A stretch of 32,129 nt of DNA from a bacterium CPR1 (GTDB lineage Bacteria > Vulcanimicrobiota > Xenobia > Xenobiales > QWHO01), in assembly GCA_021404945.1 (NCBI GenBank), contig QWHO01000008.1:1-32129 (forward strand), given 5' to 3'. Within the stretch, counting starts at the first letter, position 1. Each line of letters starts with the position of its first letter. Of the stretch, positions 1-7,984 are shown in pieces. The notes beneath the pieces were generated by a model. The model was not told the origin of the DNA and did no database searches. It saw only the letters and a list, made by a program, of their open reading frames with translations. A program made the position numbers and the translations under genes.

Positions 1-133
1 CCAGAAGGTGGGCCAGGTGGCCGCCAATCTGCGCAATGTGCGTCCGCCCGAGCCCTATAAGGGCAAGGGGATTCGCTATGTGGGCGAAGTGCTGCTGCGC
101 AAGATGGGCAAGGCCGGGAAGGCCGGGAAGTAG
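1..133 (+). CDS. rplF: 50S ribosomal protein L6, C-terminal end (partial)
   Basis: The reading frame enters from the left edge (first full codon at base 2) and gives 43 residues before TAG at 131-133. The segment [16 protein letters not shown] is the hallmark of the L6 C-terminal domain, which binds 23S rRNA near the sarcin-ricin loop. The Ala/Gly/Lys-rich end (KAGKAGK) is a normal L6 tail. The next gene, rplR, starts 8 bases later, as in spc operons. Only the C-terminal quarter is visible, so nothing can be said about its start. Confidence 0.95.
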   Translation, partial: QKVGQVAANLRNVRPPEPYKGKGIRYVGEVLLRKMGKAGKAGK

Positions 134-141
134 GAGTCGTC

Positions 142-504
142 ATGATTATTAAGCCCTCTCGCAACAGTCGTCGCGGGTTTCGCCACGAGCGCGTGCGCGA
201 CACCGTGGTGGGTACGGCCGATCGGCCGCGCCTGGCTGTTTTCCGTAGCCTCAAGCACGTCTATGCTCAGGTGATCGATGACGAGAATGGCACCACTCTG
301 GTGGCTGCCAGCACTCTCGAAGAGTCGCTCAAAGGTCAGAAAGGCTCGCTCAAGGAGCGGGCCCGCAAGGTGGGCGAGCTGGTGGCTCAGAAGGCCGCCG
401 AAAAGGGCATCCAGGTGGTCGTTTTCGACCGCGCGGGCTACAAGTATCACGGGCGCGTGGCCGCGCTGGCCGAAGGGGCCCGTGAAAAGGGACTCATTTT
501 CTAG
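142..504 (+). CDS. rplR: 50S ribosomal protein L18
   Basis: This 120-residue protein has the usual bacterial L18 length. The basic N-terminus (residues 1-25) is followed by the RPRLAVFRS motif, a central helical stretch, and [12 protein letters not shown] near residues 95-106, all L18 signatures. L18 binds 5S rRNA and helps anchor it in the central protuberance of the large subunit. The ATG is preceded by GGAG at 133-136, overlapping the rplF stop. The following gap to rpsE (44 bases) is the longest early in the cluster. Confidence 0.97.
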   Translation: MIIKPSRNSRRGFRHERVRDTVVGTADRPRLAVFRSLKHVYAQVIDDENGTTLVAASTLEESLKGQKGSLKERARKVGELVAQKAAEKGIQVVVFDRAGYKYHGRVAALAEGAREKGLIF

Positions 505-548
505 GGAGAACTGCAAGCAGCGAGCTTGCACAGAGAACAGGAGTAGTC

Positions 549-1106
549 ATGAGGAAACGCATCGACCCGAGCGGTCTGGAACTGAAAGAGCACGTCGTCA
601 AAGTCAATCGCGTGTCCAAGGTGGTGAAGGGCGGCAAGCGCTTCAGCTTCTCGGCCATGGTCGTGGTGGGCGACGGCAACGGCGTCGTAGGCTGCGGGCT
701 GGGCAAGGCGACCGAGGTTCCCGAAGCCATCCGCAAGGGTGCCGAGGAGGCCAAGAAGGCGTTGGTGCAGGTTCCCCTGGCTGGCACGACCATCCCCCAC
801 CTGATGATGTCCGAGTTCGGCTCGGTCAGGGTGATGCTCAAGCCGGCCGCGCCCGGCACCGGTGTGATCGCCGGTGGCGCCGTGCGCGCCGTGGTCGAGC
901 TGGCCGGCATTCGCGATATCCTGACCAAGTCGCTCGGCTCGGACAACTCCATCAACATCGTTTACGCGACTATGAAAGGCCTGCGCGAGCTGATGAACGC
1001 TGAAGAGATCGCTGCCCGCCGCAACAAGTCGGTGGAAGAGCTCGTCGGCAAGAAGCTAGCGGCCGTTTTGACCGGCCGTGGCACGGGCATCTCCGAGGAG
1101 GCATAA
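549..1106 (+). CDS. rpsE: 30S ribosomal protein S5
   Basis: The product has 185 residues. The N-terminal double-stranded-RNA-binding-like fold spans about residues 13-78 and contains [16 protein letters not shown] and [14 protein letters not shown]. The C-terminal domain (about 90-165) carries TTIPH, the Gly/Ala-rich [13 protein letters not shown] loop and the [10 protein letters not shown] segment. S5 acts in decoding fidelity and in mRNA entry on the small subunit. CAGGAG lies just upstream of the ATG. The last codons carry GAGGAGG-like sequence that serves as the ribosome-binding site of rplO, which follows directly with no rpmD between them. Confidence 0.97.
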   Translation: MRKRIDPSGLELKEHVVKVNRVSKVVKGGKRFSFSAMVVVGDGNGVVGCGLGKATEVPEAIRKGAEEAKKALVQVPLAGTTIPHLMMSEFGSVRVMLKPAAPGTGVIAGGAVRAVVELAGIRDILTKSLGSDNSINIVYATMKGLRELMNAEEIAARRNKSVEELVGKKLAAVLTGRGTGISEEA

Positions 1107-1110
1107 ACCA

Positions 1111-1551
1111 ATGCGTGGTAATGACATCAAACCTGCAAAGGGCGCTCGCCATCGCCGCCGCCGCGTCGGCCGGGGCATGACGGACGGCACTTTCTGCGGC
1201 CGCGGAATGAACGGCCAGGGTGCTCGCTCCGGCGGAGGCAAGGGTCCTGGATTCGAAGGTGGCCAGACCCCGTGGTATCGGCGCTTGCCTAAATACCGCG
1301 GCTTCAAGAACCCGTTCCGCACCGAGTTTCAGGTGGTGAACCTGGGCGATCTGGAAGCTCGCTTCGAGGACGGCGCCACGGTTGATGCCCAGGCGCTGAA
1401 GGAGCGACGTCTGGTCTCGGACCTCAAGGCGCCGGTGAAGGTGCTGGGCCGCGGGGAGCTCAAGAAGAAGCTCACCGTCACCGTGGATGCGGTCAGCGCG
1501 GGTGCCCGTGAGGCCATCGAGGCAGCGGGAGGAAAGGTTGAGGTGATCTAG
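1111..1551 (+). CDS. rplO: 50S ribosomal protein L15
   Basis: I place the start at ATG 1111, giving 146 residues. An upstream in-frame extension is possible but would overlap rpsE and has no L15 character, while GGAGG at 1096-1101 is well spaced for 1111. The Gly/Arg-rich N-terminal tail (residues 11-50), which snakes into 23S rRNA, and FEGGQTPWYRRLPK (49-62) are diagnostic. The C-terminal part contains KVLGRGELKKKLTV and ends in GGKVEVI, as in most L15 proteins. Spacing from rpsE is four bases, so translation is probably coupled. Confidence 0.97.
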   Translation: MRGNDIKPAKGARHRRRRVGRGMTDGTFCGRGMNGQGARSGGGKGPGFEGGQTPWYRRLPKYRGFKNPFRTEFQVVNLGDLEARFEDGATVDAQALKERRLVSDLKAPVKVLGRGELKKKLTVTVDAVSAGAREAIEAAGGKVEVI

Positions 1552-1552
1552 G

Positions 1553-2878
1553 GTGTCGCAACAACAAGCCTCGTTGGCCGAGGCGATGCAGGTCGGTGAC
1601 CTGCGAAAGCGCATCGGCTTCGTGTTCCTGGGGATGGCAGTTTTCGTCCTCACAGTCCACGTCGGCATCCCGGGAATCAACCTGACGGTCTGGAAATCGC
1701 TCCTCTCGCAGGGGGCGCTTTTTCAGTTTCTGGGCATGTTCACTGGCGGAGCGCTTTTCAACTTTTCGATCGGCGCGATGGGCATCACGCCCTACATCAA
1801 TGCCTCGATTATCATGCAGCTTTTGACCGTGGTCATCCCTCAGCTCAAGGACCTGCAAAAGGAGGGGGGGGAGCTGGGTCGGCGTAAGATCGCCTGGTAC
1901 ACGCGTTGCCTGACCATGTCGCTGGCCTTCCTGCAAGCGACCATGATGGTGCTCTCTCTGCGCAGCTATCGCGGGGCGACCGGTGAGGGCGTGTTCATGA
2001 TCAACAACGTTTTTTATTACGCCATGGTGATCTTTACCCTGATGGCCGGTACGGCGTTCTTGATGTGGCTGGGCGAGCAGATGAGCGACAGGGGCATCGG
2101 CAACGGCGTGTCTCTGCTGATTTTCGGCGGCATCTCCCTGTCGTTCCCGCAATACTTCCAGCAGACCATGCAGCTTGCCAATGTGCGCGGGCCGCAGTTC
2201 TGGGTGGCTCTGGGCGTCTTCATGGCCATCTTCGTGCTGCTCATCATGGCCATCATCTATGTGACCATCGGTCAACGCAAGGTGCCGGTGCAATATCCCA
2301 AGCGGCAGGTCGGACGGAGAGTCTACGGAGGCCACTCCACCTTCATTCCAATTCGCGTGAACAACGCTGGCGTGATCTCGATCATCTTTGCCATCTCCAT
2401 CATGTATCTGCCCAACACGCTGCTCACGTTCCTTCCCAAAGATGCTTCCTGGTTAGTGCCGATTCAGACCTTCTACGAGCGCTGGTTCATCCCCACGGGG
2501 GTTCTCTATAACCTCTGCTACGCCGGATTGGTGATTTTCTTCACCTACTTTTATTCGGCCATCACCCTGAATGTTCAGGACCTGGCCGACAACCTGCGCA
2601 AGCACGGGGGATTCATCCCCGGAATTCGCCCGGGCAAGCCTACGGTGGACTATCTCGAGCGTCTGCTCTCGCGCATCACTCTGGTTTCTGCACTGTTCCT
2701 GGCTTTCATCGCAGTCTTTCCGACCTTCTTGATGCAGGCTACCGGGGTCACCAATTTCTATCTCGGGTCCACTTCCATGCTGATCATCGTGGGCGTGGCG
2801 CTGGACACGATGCAGCAGATTCAGGCTCGGCTTGTCATGCGACAGTACCAGGGCTTTATGAAGCAGCAGGGGAGCTGA
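1553..2878 (+). CDS. secY: Preprotein translocase channel subunit SecY
   Basis: This 441-residue polytopic membrane protein forms the Sec translocation pore. TM1 lies at about residues 21-38, and DRGIGNGVS (179-187), a SecY signature, sits between TM4 and TM5. The basic cytoplasmic loop QRKVPVQYPKRQVG follows TM6; it belongs to the region that contacts SecA and the ribosome. About ten hydrophobic segments can be counted. Translation probably starts at GTG 1553, two bases after the rplO stop. An internal ATG at 1586 is an alternative start that would remove 11 residues. Position between rplO and adk is the standard one. Confidence 0.97.
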   Translation: MSQQQASLAEAMQVGDLRKRIGFVFLGMAVFVLTVHVGIPGINLTVWKSLLSQGALFQFLGMFTGGALFNFSIGAMGITPYINASIIMQLLTVVIPQLKDLQKEGGELGRRKIAWYTRCLTMSLAFLQATMMVLSLRSYRGATGEGVFMINNVFYYAMVIFTLMAGTAFLMWLGEQMSDRGIGNGVSLLIFGGISLSFPQYFQQTMQLANVRGPQFWVALGVFMAIFVLLIMAIIYVTIGQRKVPVQYPKRQVGRRVYGGHSTFIPIRVNNAGVISIIFAISIMYLPNTLLTFLPKDASWLVPIQTFYERWFIPTGVLYNLCYAGLVIFFTYFYSAITLNVQDLADNLRKHGGFIPGIRPGKPTVDYLERLLSRITLVSALFLAFIAVFPTFLMQATGVTNFYLGSTSMLIIVGVALDTMQQIQARLVMRQYQGFMKQQGS

Positions 2879-2882
2879 GCTC

Positions 2883-3539
2883 GTGAGACTGGTACTGCTT
2901 GGCCCTCCCGGGGCCGGTAAAGGCACCCAGGCGAGCATCATCGCACAGCGCTACGAGGTCTCCCACATCTCCACCGGCGATATGCTCCGCGAGCAGGTCA
3001 AGAAGAAGACCAAACTGGGCCAGGAGGCGGCATCCTTCATGAATGCCGGCCAGCTGGTACCCGACAAGGTCATTCTGGATATGGTCAGGAACCGTCTCAA
3101 GCGCAAGGATAGCGAGAAGGGGTTCCTGTTTGACGGTTTCCCCCGTACCGTACCCCAGGCCGAATCCCTGAACGCGATGCTGGAGAAGGCCGGCAAGCCG
3201 CTGGACGCGGTCATCTTGCTGGATGTGAAGGATGACTTTCTGGTCAACCGGCTCACGCTGCGTCGTAACTGCCCGGAGTGTGGCAGCATTTACCACATGG
3301 AGAGCAAGCCTGGCCGCGTGCCCGGCTATTGCGACAACGACGGTGCCGCTCTCGTGCAACGCGAGGACGACAACGAGAAAGTTGTGCGCCAGCGCCTTCA
3401 AGTCTATCACGAGCAGACCGCTCCACTGGTGGACTTCTACCGCAAAACGGGTCAGCTGTCGGAGGTGGACGCCAGCCAGGAGGTCGCGCGCATCTCCCTG
3501 ACCGTTGATCGCCTTTTGGAGAAAAAGGCAAAGAAGTGA
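2883..3539 (+). CDS. adk: Adenylate kinase, zinc-containing long form
   Basis: The 218-residue enzyme interconverts ATP + AMP and 2 ADP in the cytosol. The P-loop GPPGAGKGT (residues 7-15), the AMP-binding segment around STGDMLRE (30-37) and DGFPRT (84-89) are intact. The LID domain carries C130, C133, C150 and D153. This is the same Cys-Cys-Cys-Asp spacing as the structural zinc site of the Bacillus subtilis enzyme, so zinc binding is likely. The start is GTG 2883, four bases after secY. The stop overlaps the map start in the sequence GTGA. Gram-positive and related lineages commonly keep adk here. Confidence 0.97.
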   Translation: MRLVLLGPPGAGKGTQASIIAQRYEVSHISTGDMLREQVKKKTKLGQEAASFMNAGQLVPDKVILDMVRNRLKRKDSEKGFLFDGFPRTVPQAESLNAMLEKAGKPLDAVILLDVKDDFLVNRLTLRRNCPECGSIYHMESKPGRVPGYCDNDGAALVQREDDNEKVVRQRLQVYHEQTAPLVDFYRKTGQLSEVDASQEVARISLTVDRLLEKKAKK

Positions 3540-4285
3540 TCAACCTCAAGTCCGAGCGCGAGATCGGCATCATTCGCGAGGCCGGCGAGATCCTTCACGG
3601 GGTATTGAAGCTGGTCGAGGATGCCTGTAAGGAGAAGGTCCGCACCCGTGACCTGGATGCGATGGCCGAGCAGTTCATCGTCTCGCGGGGGGCGGCCCCG
3701 GCCTTCAAGGGATACAAGGGCTTCCCCGCCAGCCTGTGCATCTCGATCAACGAGGAGGTCGTGCACGGCATTCCCGGGCCGCGCCGCATCAAGAGCGGCG
3801 ACATCGTCAGCGTGGACTGCGGCGTTCGCTACAAAGGTTACATCGCCGATTCGGCACTCACCATCCCGGTGGGGGACATTTCGGCGGCTGTACAAAAGCT
3901 TTTGAAGGTGACCGAGGAGGCTCTCTATCTCGGCATCGACAAAGCCCGCCCGGGCAACTTCGTGCGCGACATCTCCCAGGCCGTCCAGAGCCACGTCGAG
4001 AAGCACGGCTTCTCGGTCGTGCGCGAGCTGGTCGGCCACGGGGTGGGTCGCGAGATGCATGAGGAGCCCCAGGTGCCCAACTATGTCACCGATTCAAGAG
4101 GCGCACGGCTGGAGCCAGGGATGGTCATCGCCATCGAGCCGATGGTCAATCTGGGCGTTTACCACGTCACGATGCTCTCCGACAAGTGGACCATCGTGAC
4201 GCTCGACCGTCAACCCTCGGCCCATTTCGAGCACACCATTGCGATTACGGAAAATGGGCCTCAGATCTTGACGAACGGGCAGTGA
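3536..4285 (+). CDS. map: Methionine aminopeptidase, type I
   Basis: This 249-residue metalloenzyme removes the initiator methionine from nascent proteins. All five metal ligands of the pita-bread fold can be placed: D94, D105, H168, E201 and E232, plus substrate-contacting H77. No N-terminal zinc-finger extension is present, so it is the short type Ia form. The GTG start overlaps the adk stop by four bases (GTGA), indicating coupled translation. A 95-base gap with a hairpin follows before infA. Confidence 0.96.
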   Translation: MINLKSEREIGIIREAGEILHGVLKLVEDACKEKVRTRDLDAMAEQFIVSRGAAPAFKGYKGFPASLCISINEEVVHGIPGPRRIKSGDIVSVDCGVRYKGYIADSALTIPVGDISAAVQKLLKVTEEALYLGIDKARPGNFVRDISQAVQSHVEKHGFSVVRELVGHGVGREMHEEPQVPNYVTDSRGARLEPGMVIAIEPMVNLGVYHVTMLSDKWTIVTLDRQPSAHFEHTIAITENGPQILTNGQ

Positions 4286-4327
4286 AGTCCTATATTACTT
4301 CGGTGTGGCTGAACCTGTGTTCGGCGT

Positions 4328-4349
4328 CGCTCAGCCTTTGTCCTGAGCG
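4328..4349 (+). promoter_or_regulatory. Hairpin in the map-infA gap
   Basis: A perfect seven-base inverted repeat, CGCTCAG (4328-4334) and CTGAGCG (4343-4349), encloses an eight-base loop. It lies 31 bases before the infA start and has no U-tract, so it is not a standard intrinsic terminator. It may mark RNA processing, attenuation or a local repeat of palindromic type; the sequence alone does not decide. Confidence 0.4.
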
Positions 4350-4380
4350 GACCGGGCTCGCCTCAAGGTTGTAAAACCCT

Positions 4381-4611
4381 GTGGCAGAAGGCAAGGAAGA
4401 GATCGACGGCGTCGTAACCGAGCTGCTGCCGAACTCCATCTACCGGGTGAAGCTCGAGAGTGGTCAGAGTGTGTTAGCGCATCTCGCGAGCGGGACGCGC
4501 ATGCAGTTGGTGCGGGTTCTGCCCGGCGATCAGGTCACACTGGAGCTCTCACCCTACGATCCGGGTCGAGGTCGCATCGTTCGACGAGGCGGCGAGCGGC
4601 CCGGAAGGTAG
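4381..4611 (+). CDS. infA: Translation initiation factor IF-1
   Basis: The 76-residue product is a single OB-fold S1-like domain that binds the ribosomal A site during initiation. Family landmarks are [19 protein letters not shown], the VLAHLASG turn and [14 protein letters not shown] followed by GRIVRR. The loop usually ending in GKMR reads GTRM here, so one basic residue is lost. The start is GTG 4381 without a convincing Shine-Dalgarno sequence. The C-terminal tail GGERPGR is a few residues longer than usual. Position between map and rpmJ is classic. Confidence 0.95.
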   Translation: MAEGKEEIDGVVTELLPNSIYRVKLESGQSVLAHLASGTRMQLVRVLPGDQVTLELSPYDPGRGRIVRRGGERPGR

Positions 4612-4639
4612 CACGGCCAGGGTTGGATCAGGAGGAACA

Positions 4640-4753
4640 ATGCGAGTCAAACCGTCTATCAAGAGACGCTGTGAAAAGTGCCGCATCATCCTGCGTAAAG
4701 GCAGGGTGCGGGTGATCTGCAAAAACCCGAAGCACAAGCAAATTCAAGGCTAA
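4640..4753 (+). CDS. rpmJ: 50S ribosomal protein L36, zinc-ribbon form
   Basis: This gene encodes only 37 residues. The product begins [14 protein letters not shown] and carries C11, C14, C27 and H32, the complete zinc-binding set of the C+ form of L36. It binds 23S rRNA at the base of the L7/L12 stalk. A strong AGGAGGAA lies at about 4630-4637, six or so bases before the ATG. The gene sits between infA and rpsM as expected. Confidence 0.95.
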   Translation: MRVKPSIKRRCEKCRIILRKGRVRVICKNPKHKQIQG

Positions 4754-4815
4754 TCTGCCAGCGGCAGCGCGGGGCGCGCTGAGCCTGGCTAGAGGAAGTA
4801 ACAGGAGGATACATC

Positions 4816-5190
4816 GTGGCTCGAATTGCGGGAGTAGACCTGCCTCGAGACAAAGTGGTCGAGATCGCCTTGACCTACATCTTCGGAATCGGCCGTGCGC
4901 GGGCCCGGGCCATCGTGGCCAAGACCGGCGTCAATCCGCTGACGCGGGTGCGTGCCCTGACTGAGGATGAGGTCGGCAAGCTGCGTGACCACATCGAGAA
5001 GCATGAGAAGGTCGAGGGCGATCTGCGCCGCGAGATCACTCAGAACATCAAGCGTTTGATCGAGATCAACTGCTATCGCGGGGTCCGCCATCGTCGTAGC
5101 CTCCCGGTTCGCGGTCAGCGCACCAAGACCAATGCCCGGACGCGCAAGGGTCCCAAGCGCACCGTCGGGCGCAAGAAGTCGAAGGGCTAA
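4816..5190 (+). CDS. rpsM: 30S ribosomal protein S13
   Basis: The product has 124 residues. It starts [13 protein letters not shown], followed by the helix-two-turn-helix segment [10 protein letters not shown]. The basic C-terminal tail with [15 protein letters not shown] reaches toward the P-site tRNA. S13 sits in the head of the small subunit and forms bridges to L5. The GTG start is preceded by AGGAGG at 4803-4808. The helical motif [18 protein letters not shown] is complete, so the gene looks fully functional. Confidence 0.97.
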   Translation: MARIAGVDLPRDKVVEIALTYIFGIGRARARAIVAKTGVNPLTRVRALTEDEVGKLRDHIEKHEKVEGDLRREITQNIKRLIEINCYRGVRHRRSLPVRGQRTKTNARTRKGPKRTVGRKKSKG

Positions 5191-5208
5191 GCTCACGAGG
5201 AGGATACA

Positions 5209-5598
5209 ATGGCTAAGAAAGTCGGCCGTCAGCGCAAGAAGGTTTCCAAGAATATCCCTCGTGGCGTAGCCCACATCCAGTCGACGTTCAATAATACGAT
5301 CGTCACCATCACCGACATGCAGGGCAACTCGCTTGCCTGGGCCTCGGCCGGTGGGCTGGGTTTCAAAGGCTCCCGCAAGAGCACGCCATTCGCTGCGGGC
5401 GTTGCTGCCGAGAAGGCAGCCCAGCTCGCTTCCGAGCACGGCATGCGGACTGTGGAAGTCTACGTCAACGGCCCTGGCTCGGGTCGCGAGGCGGCCATCC
5501 GCTCGCTCCAGGCCGCAGGCCTTGAAATCAGCTTGATTCGGGATGTCACGCCCATTCCCCACAATGGCTGTCGCCCGCCCAAGCGTCGTCGCGTGTAG
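5209..5598 (+). CDS. rpsK: 30S ribosomal protein S11
   Basis: The 129-residue product carries NNTIVTITD near residues 30-38 and the C-terminal [18 protein letters not shown], both nearly invariant in S11. The protein lies on the platform of the small subunit near the E site and helps position mRNA. A clear GAGGAGG at about 5196-5203 precedes the ATG. The gene lies 18 bases after rpsM. Confidence 0.97.
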   Translation: MAKKVGRQRKKVSKNIPRGVAHIQSTFNNTIVTITDMQGNSLAWASAGGLGFKGSRKSTPFAAGVAAEKAAQLASEHGMRTVEVYVNGPGSGREAAIRSLQAAGLEISLIRDVTPIPHNGCRPPKRRRV

Positions 5599-5631
5599 GG
5601 CGCGTTTAAGGTAATAGGAGGAGAAAGAACC

Positions 5632-6261
5632 GTGGCCAGATACACAGGGCCCGTCTGCCGGCTCTGCCGCAGAGAGCAAACCAAACTGTTCCTCAAAGGG
5701 GAGCGCTGCTTCACCCCCAAGTGCGCCATTGATCGGCGCAACTACCCGCCCGGCCAGCACGGCCCAGGACGGCAGAAGAAGGTGTCGCAGTACGGCATCC
5801 AGCTGCGTGAGAAGCAGAAGCTGCGTCGGATCTATGGAGTCAGCGAGCGTCAGTTTCGTAGCTACTTTGCGCGCGCCGCCAAGCAGGCGGGAGTGACCGG
5901 TGAGGCGTTCCTGCGCTTCCTCGAGCGCCGTCTGGACAACGTGGTGTATCGCCTGGGATTTGCCTACAGTCGCTCGGCGGCTCGTCAGCTGGTGGCCCAT
6001 GGAAACATTCGGGTCAATGGCCGTAAGGTGGATGTGCCCTCCTATCTGGTGCGGCCTGGCGAGCAGGTCTCGCTCAACGAGAAGCACCGCCAGAACCCGG
6101 TCATTCAGCAGGCGGTTCAGAGCGCCTCGGTTCGGGCCATGCCCGTCTGGCTCGAGCTGAATCCCGAAGTGGTGGAAGGAAAAATCACCGCCCTGCCTAA
6201 CCGGGGCGACATCGACACGCAGATCAACGAGCAGCTGATCGTCGAGTTCTACTCGCGTTAG
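5632..6261 (+). CDS. rpsD: 30S ribosomal protein S4, zinc-binding type
   Basis: The 209-residue product nucleates 16S rRNA 5'-domain assembly. C9, C12, C26 and C31 form the N-terminal zinc knuckle known from Thermus S4, so this is the C+ form rather than the cysteine-less form. The S4 RNA-binding domain follows at about residues 98-160, with [12 protein letters not shown] and [12 protein letters not shown]. Translation starts at GTG 5632, with AGGAGGAG at 5617-5624. In many bacteria S4 represses its own operon by binding leader mRNA; the hairpin between rpsD and rpoA is worth considering in that light. Confidence 0.97.
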   Translation: MARYTGPVCRLCRREQTKLFLKGERCFTPKCAIDRRNYPPGQHGPGRQKKVSQYGIQLREKQKLRRIYGVSERQFRSYFARAAKQAGVTGEAFLRFLERRLDNVVYRLGFAYSRSAARQLVAHGNIRVNGRKVDVPSYLVRPGEQVSLNEKHRQNPVIQQAVQSASVRAMPVWLELNPEVVEGKITALPNRGDIDTQINEQLIVEFYSR

Positions 6262-6270
6262 AGTGCCGCT

Positions 6271-6298
6271 GGAGGGGCGCCCGAGATGGCGCTCCTTT
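6271..6298 (+). promoter_or_regulatory. Hairpin in the rpsD-rpoA gap
   Basis: Bases 6271-6281 can pair with 6288-6298 in an 11-pair stem around the loop CGAGAT. The GCGCC/GGCGC core is perfect and the outer six pairs include four G-T wobbles. A short pyrimidine stretch follows (ending near 6311) but there is no run of Ts. It may be a weak attenuator or an RNA-processing site that adjusts rpoA/rplQ output relative to the ribosomal genes. Confidence 0.4.
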
Positions 6299-6365
6299 AC
6301 GCTTTCTCCGCGAAAGTCCGTCAAGCCAACGCGCTGAGCGTGGCTGAAGTCAGGAGAGAATAATT

Positions 6366-7169
6366 ATGCTGGATACCATCCTGGCCCAGGTGGCCAACCC
6401 GGTCGAGTTCGCCGAGCCTCGCGTGGTCTGTGTGGGTGAGAACAAGTTCATCATCGAGCCGCTCGAGCGCGGTTTTGGCATCACGCTCGGCAATTCGCTG
6501 CGCCGGGTCTTATTGTCGGCCCTGGTGGGCGCGGCCGTGACCCATGTTCGCATCGATGGCGTGTTGCACGAGTTCTCCACCCTCGACGGCGTCCTTGAGG
6601 ACACCACCGAGATGATCCTCAATCTCAAGAAGCTCAAGCTCAAGCTCATGACCGACAAGCGCAAACTTCTGCGCCTCGAGTCGAGCGGCCCGGGCGTGGT
6701 CACTGCGGCCGACATCCTGCCCGACCCCGAGGTCGAGATCCTCAATCCTGACCTTCAGATCGCCACCGTCGAGGATACTCGCGTCGGGCAGCGCACCGAC
6801 TTCGACCGCCTCAACCTCGAGGTCTGGACCGACAACAGCCTCAAGCCTTATGAAGCCATCAGCCAGGCCGCGCAGGTTCTGCAAGACCAGCTGTCACTCT
6901 TCACCAACCTGCAGCCTCCGAGCAAGGTCGACCACGAGCATCGTGGCCCCGAGTCGGAGATGCTGGACACGCCCATCGAAGACCTGGCCCTCTCGGTGCG
7001 CTCGATGAACTGCCTCAAGCGGGCCGGCATCCGCACCGTGGGCGAGCTTCTGACCTACTCCGAAGAGGACGTGATGAAGCTGAAAAACTTCGGCCAGAAG
7101 TCGCTCGACGAGATCAAAGACAAGCTGATGGAGCGCAACCTGTCGCTTCAGCCCAGCACGCCAGACTGA
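6366..7169 (+). CDS. rpoA: RNA polymerase alpha subunit with an internal deletion
   Basis: The alpha subunit dimerises, nucleates RNA polymerase assembly and contacts promoter UP elements and activators. ERGFGITLGNSLRRVLLS (residues 34-51), the alpha-NTD assembly motif, is present. The alpha-CTD (about 204-262) is intact, including SVRSMNCLKRAGI and the helix-hairpin-helix NFGQKSL. The protein has only 267 residues against about 315 normally. The shortfall is one place: NPDLQIAT (127-134) runs straight into VEDTRVGQ (135-142). Other bacterial alphas have about 50 residues here, including the conserved RGRGY segment and the IGxIPxDSIxxPVxxV strand. The join is in frame. It is either a real loss from alpha-NTD domain 2 or a collapsed repeat in the assembly. 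AGGAGAG precedes the ATG. Confidence 0.93.
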   Translation: MLDTILAQVANPVEFAEPRVVCVGENKFIIEPLERGFGITLGNSLRRVLLSALVGAAVTHVRIDGVLHEFSTLDGVLEDTTEMILNLKKLKLKLMTDKRKLLRLESSGPGVVTAADILPDPEVEILNPDLQIATVEDTRVGQRTDFDRLNLEVWTDNSLKPYEAISQAAQVLQDQLSLFTNLQPPSKVDHEHRGPESEMLDTPIEDLALSVRSMNCLKRAGIRTVGELLTYSEEDVMKLKNFGQKSLDEIKDKLMERNLSLQPSTPD

Positions 7170-7178
7170 GGAGACGCC

Positions 7179-7610
7179 ATGAGACACCGAGTCAAATCCC
7201 GCACCCTGGGTCGCCAGACCGGACACCGGCTGGCCATGCTGCGTAACATGGCCAAGTCGCTGCTGCAGCACGGGCGCATCAGCACCACCGAAACCCGGGC
7301 CAAAGAGCTGGCGAAGTACGTGGCCGGCCTGATTACCGATGCCAGGCGAGCCCACCAGCTCAAAGACGATAAGGACAAGGCCCTCAGCCACAAGCGCAGC
7401 GTCTTCCGCCACCTCCCCGGCGCTGAGCGCCGCGGGGTCGGGCGTAATGACCGCGATGTGGCCGAGAACCTCTTCGCGACCCTGGCTCCCAAGTTTGCGG
7501 CCCGCGAGGCCAGGACGGGGAACGGGGGCGGCTACACCCGGATCATGAAGCTCGGCTTCCGTAAGGGAGACGGAGCCCCGATGGCCCTGATCGAGCTGGT
7601 TCTCGACTGA
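7179..7610 (+). CDS. rplQ: 50S ribosomal protein L17
   Basis: The 143-residue protein begins MRHRVKSRTLGRQTGHRLAM and contains MAKSLLQHGRISTTETRAKE, the L17 signature. It ends with GGGYTRIMKL and APMALIELV, as the family does. It is longer than many L17 proteins (often 115-130) because of extra residues around positions 58-85. GAGGAG overlaps the rpoA stop, nine bases before the ATG. The last codon and stop overlap the apparent start of crcB. Confidence 0.97.
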   Translation: MRHRVKSRTLGRQTGHRLAMLRNMAKSLLQHGRISTTETRAKELAKYVAGLITDARRAHQLKDDKDKALSHKRSVFRHLPGAERRGVGRNDRDVAENLFATLAPKFAAREARTGNGGGYTRIMKLGFRKGDGAPMALIELVLD

Positions 7611-7978
7611 CGCTTTACCTCGGGGTCGCACTGCTGGGCGCGCTGGGCTCTCTGGCGCGCTTTGCTGTTTCTCTGTGGCTGCCGCGCGCGGCAGGCGGTT
7701 TTCCCTGGAATACCCTGGTCGTCAACGTGCTGGGCTGCCTTTTGTTCGGGCTGGTCTGGGCCCTGGCCGAGGAGCGCAGGCTACTGACCCCCACGCAGCG
7801 GCTCTGGCTCACGGCTGGCTTCCTGGGCGGCTTCACCACTTTCTCGTCGTTCGGTTACGAGACCATCGAGATGGTGCGGCAAGGACAGGCCACGCGGGCC
7901 GGGGTGCACGTGCTGGTGCAGAACACGCTCGGCCCGCTGGCGGTCTTGCTCGGTTATCATCTGGGCGAGCGGCCCTGA
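7607..7978 (+). CDS. crcB: Fluoride exporter CrcB/FluC
   Basis: FluC proteins are small four-helix fluoride channels that assemble as antiparallel dimers. Read from CTG 7607, the product has 123 residues, the family length. R18, the N40-VLG-C44 motif and GGFTTFSSFGYE (74-85), which holds the pore-lining Phe/Thr/Ser box, are in place. No ATG, GTG or TTG lies in frame between the upstream stop at 7562 and GTG 7727, and starting at 7727 would delete TM1 and the conserved Asn. CTG 7607 overlaps the rplQ stop (CTGA), so coupled initiation at a CTG is the simplest reading. A sequencing error near the start is the alternative. No fluoride riboswitch is visible. Confidence 0.88.
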   Translation: MTLYLGVALLGALGSLARFAVSLWLPRAAGGFPWNTLVVNVLGCLLFGLVWALAEERRLLTPTQRLWLTAGFLGGFTTFSSFGYETIEMVRQGQATRAGVHVLVQNTLGPLAVLLGYHLGERP

Positions 7979-7984
7979 GGTCTC

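Noticed and set aside
4621-4640. GGTTGGATCA upstream of rpmJ resembles the 3' end of 16S rRNA
   Set aside because: Only about ten bases match, no other 16S sequence is present, and the adjacent AGGAGGAA is simply a strong ribosome-binding site.
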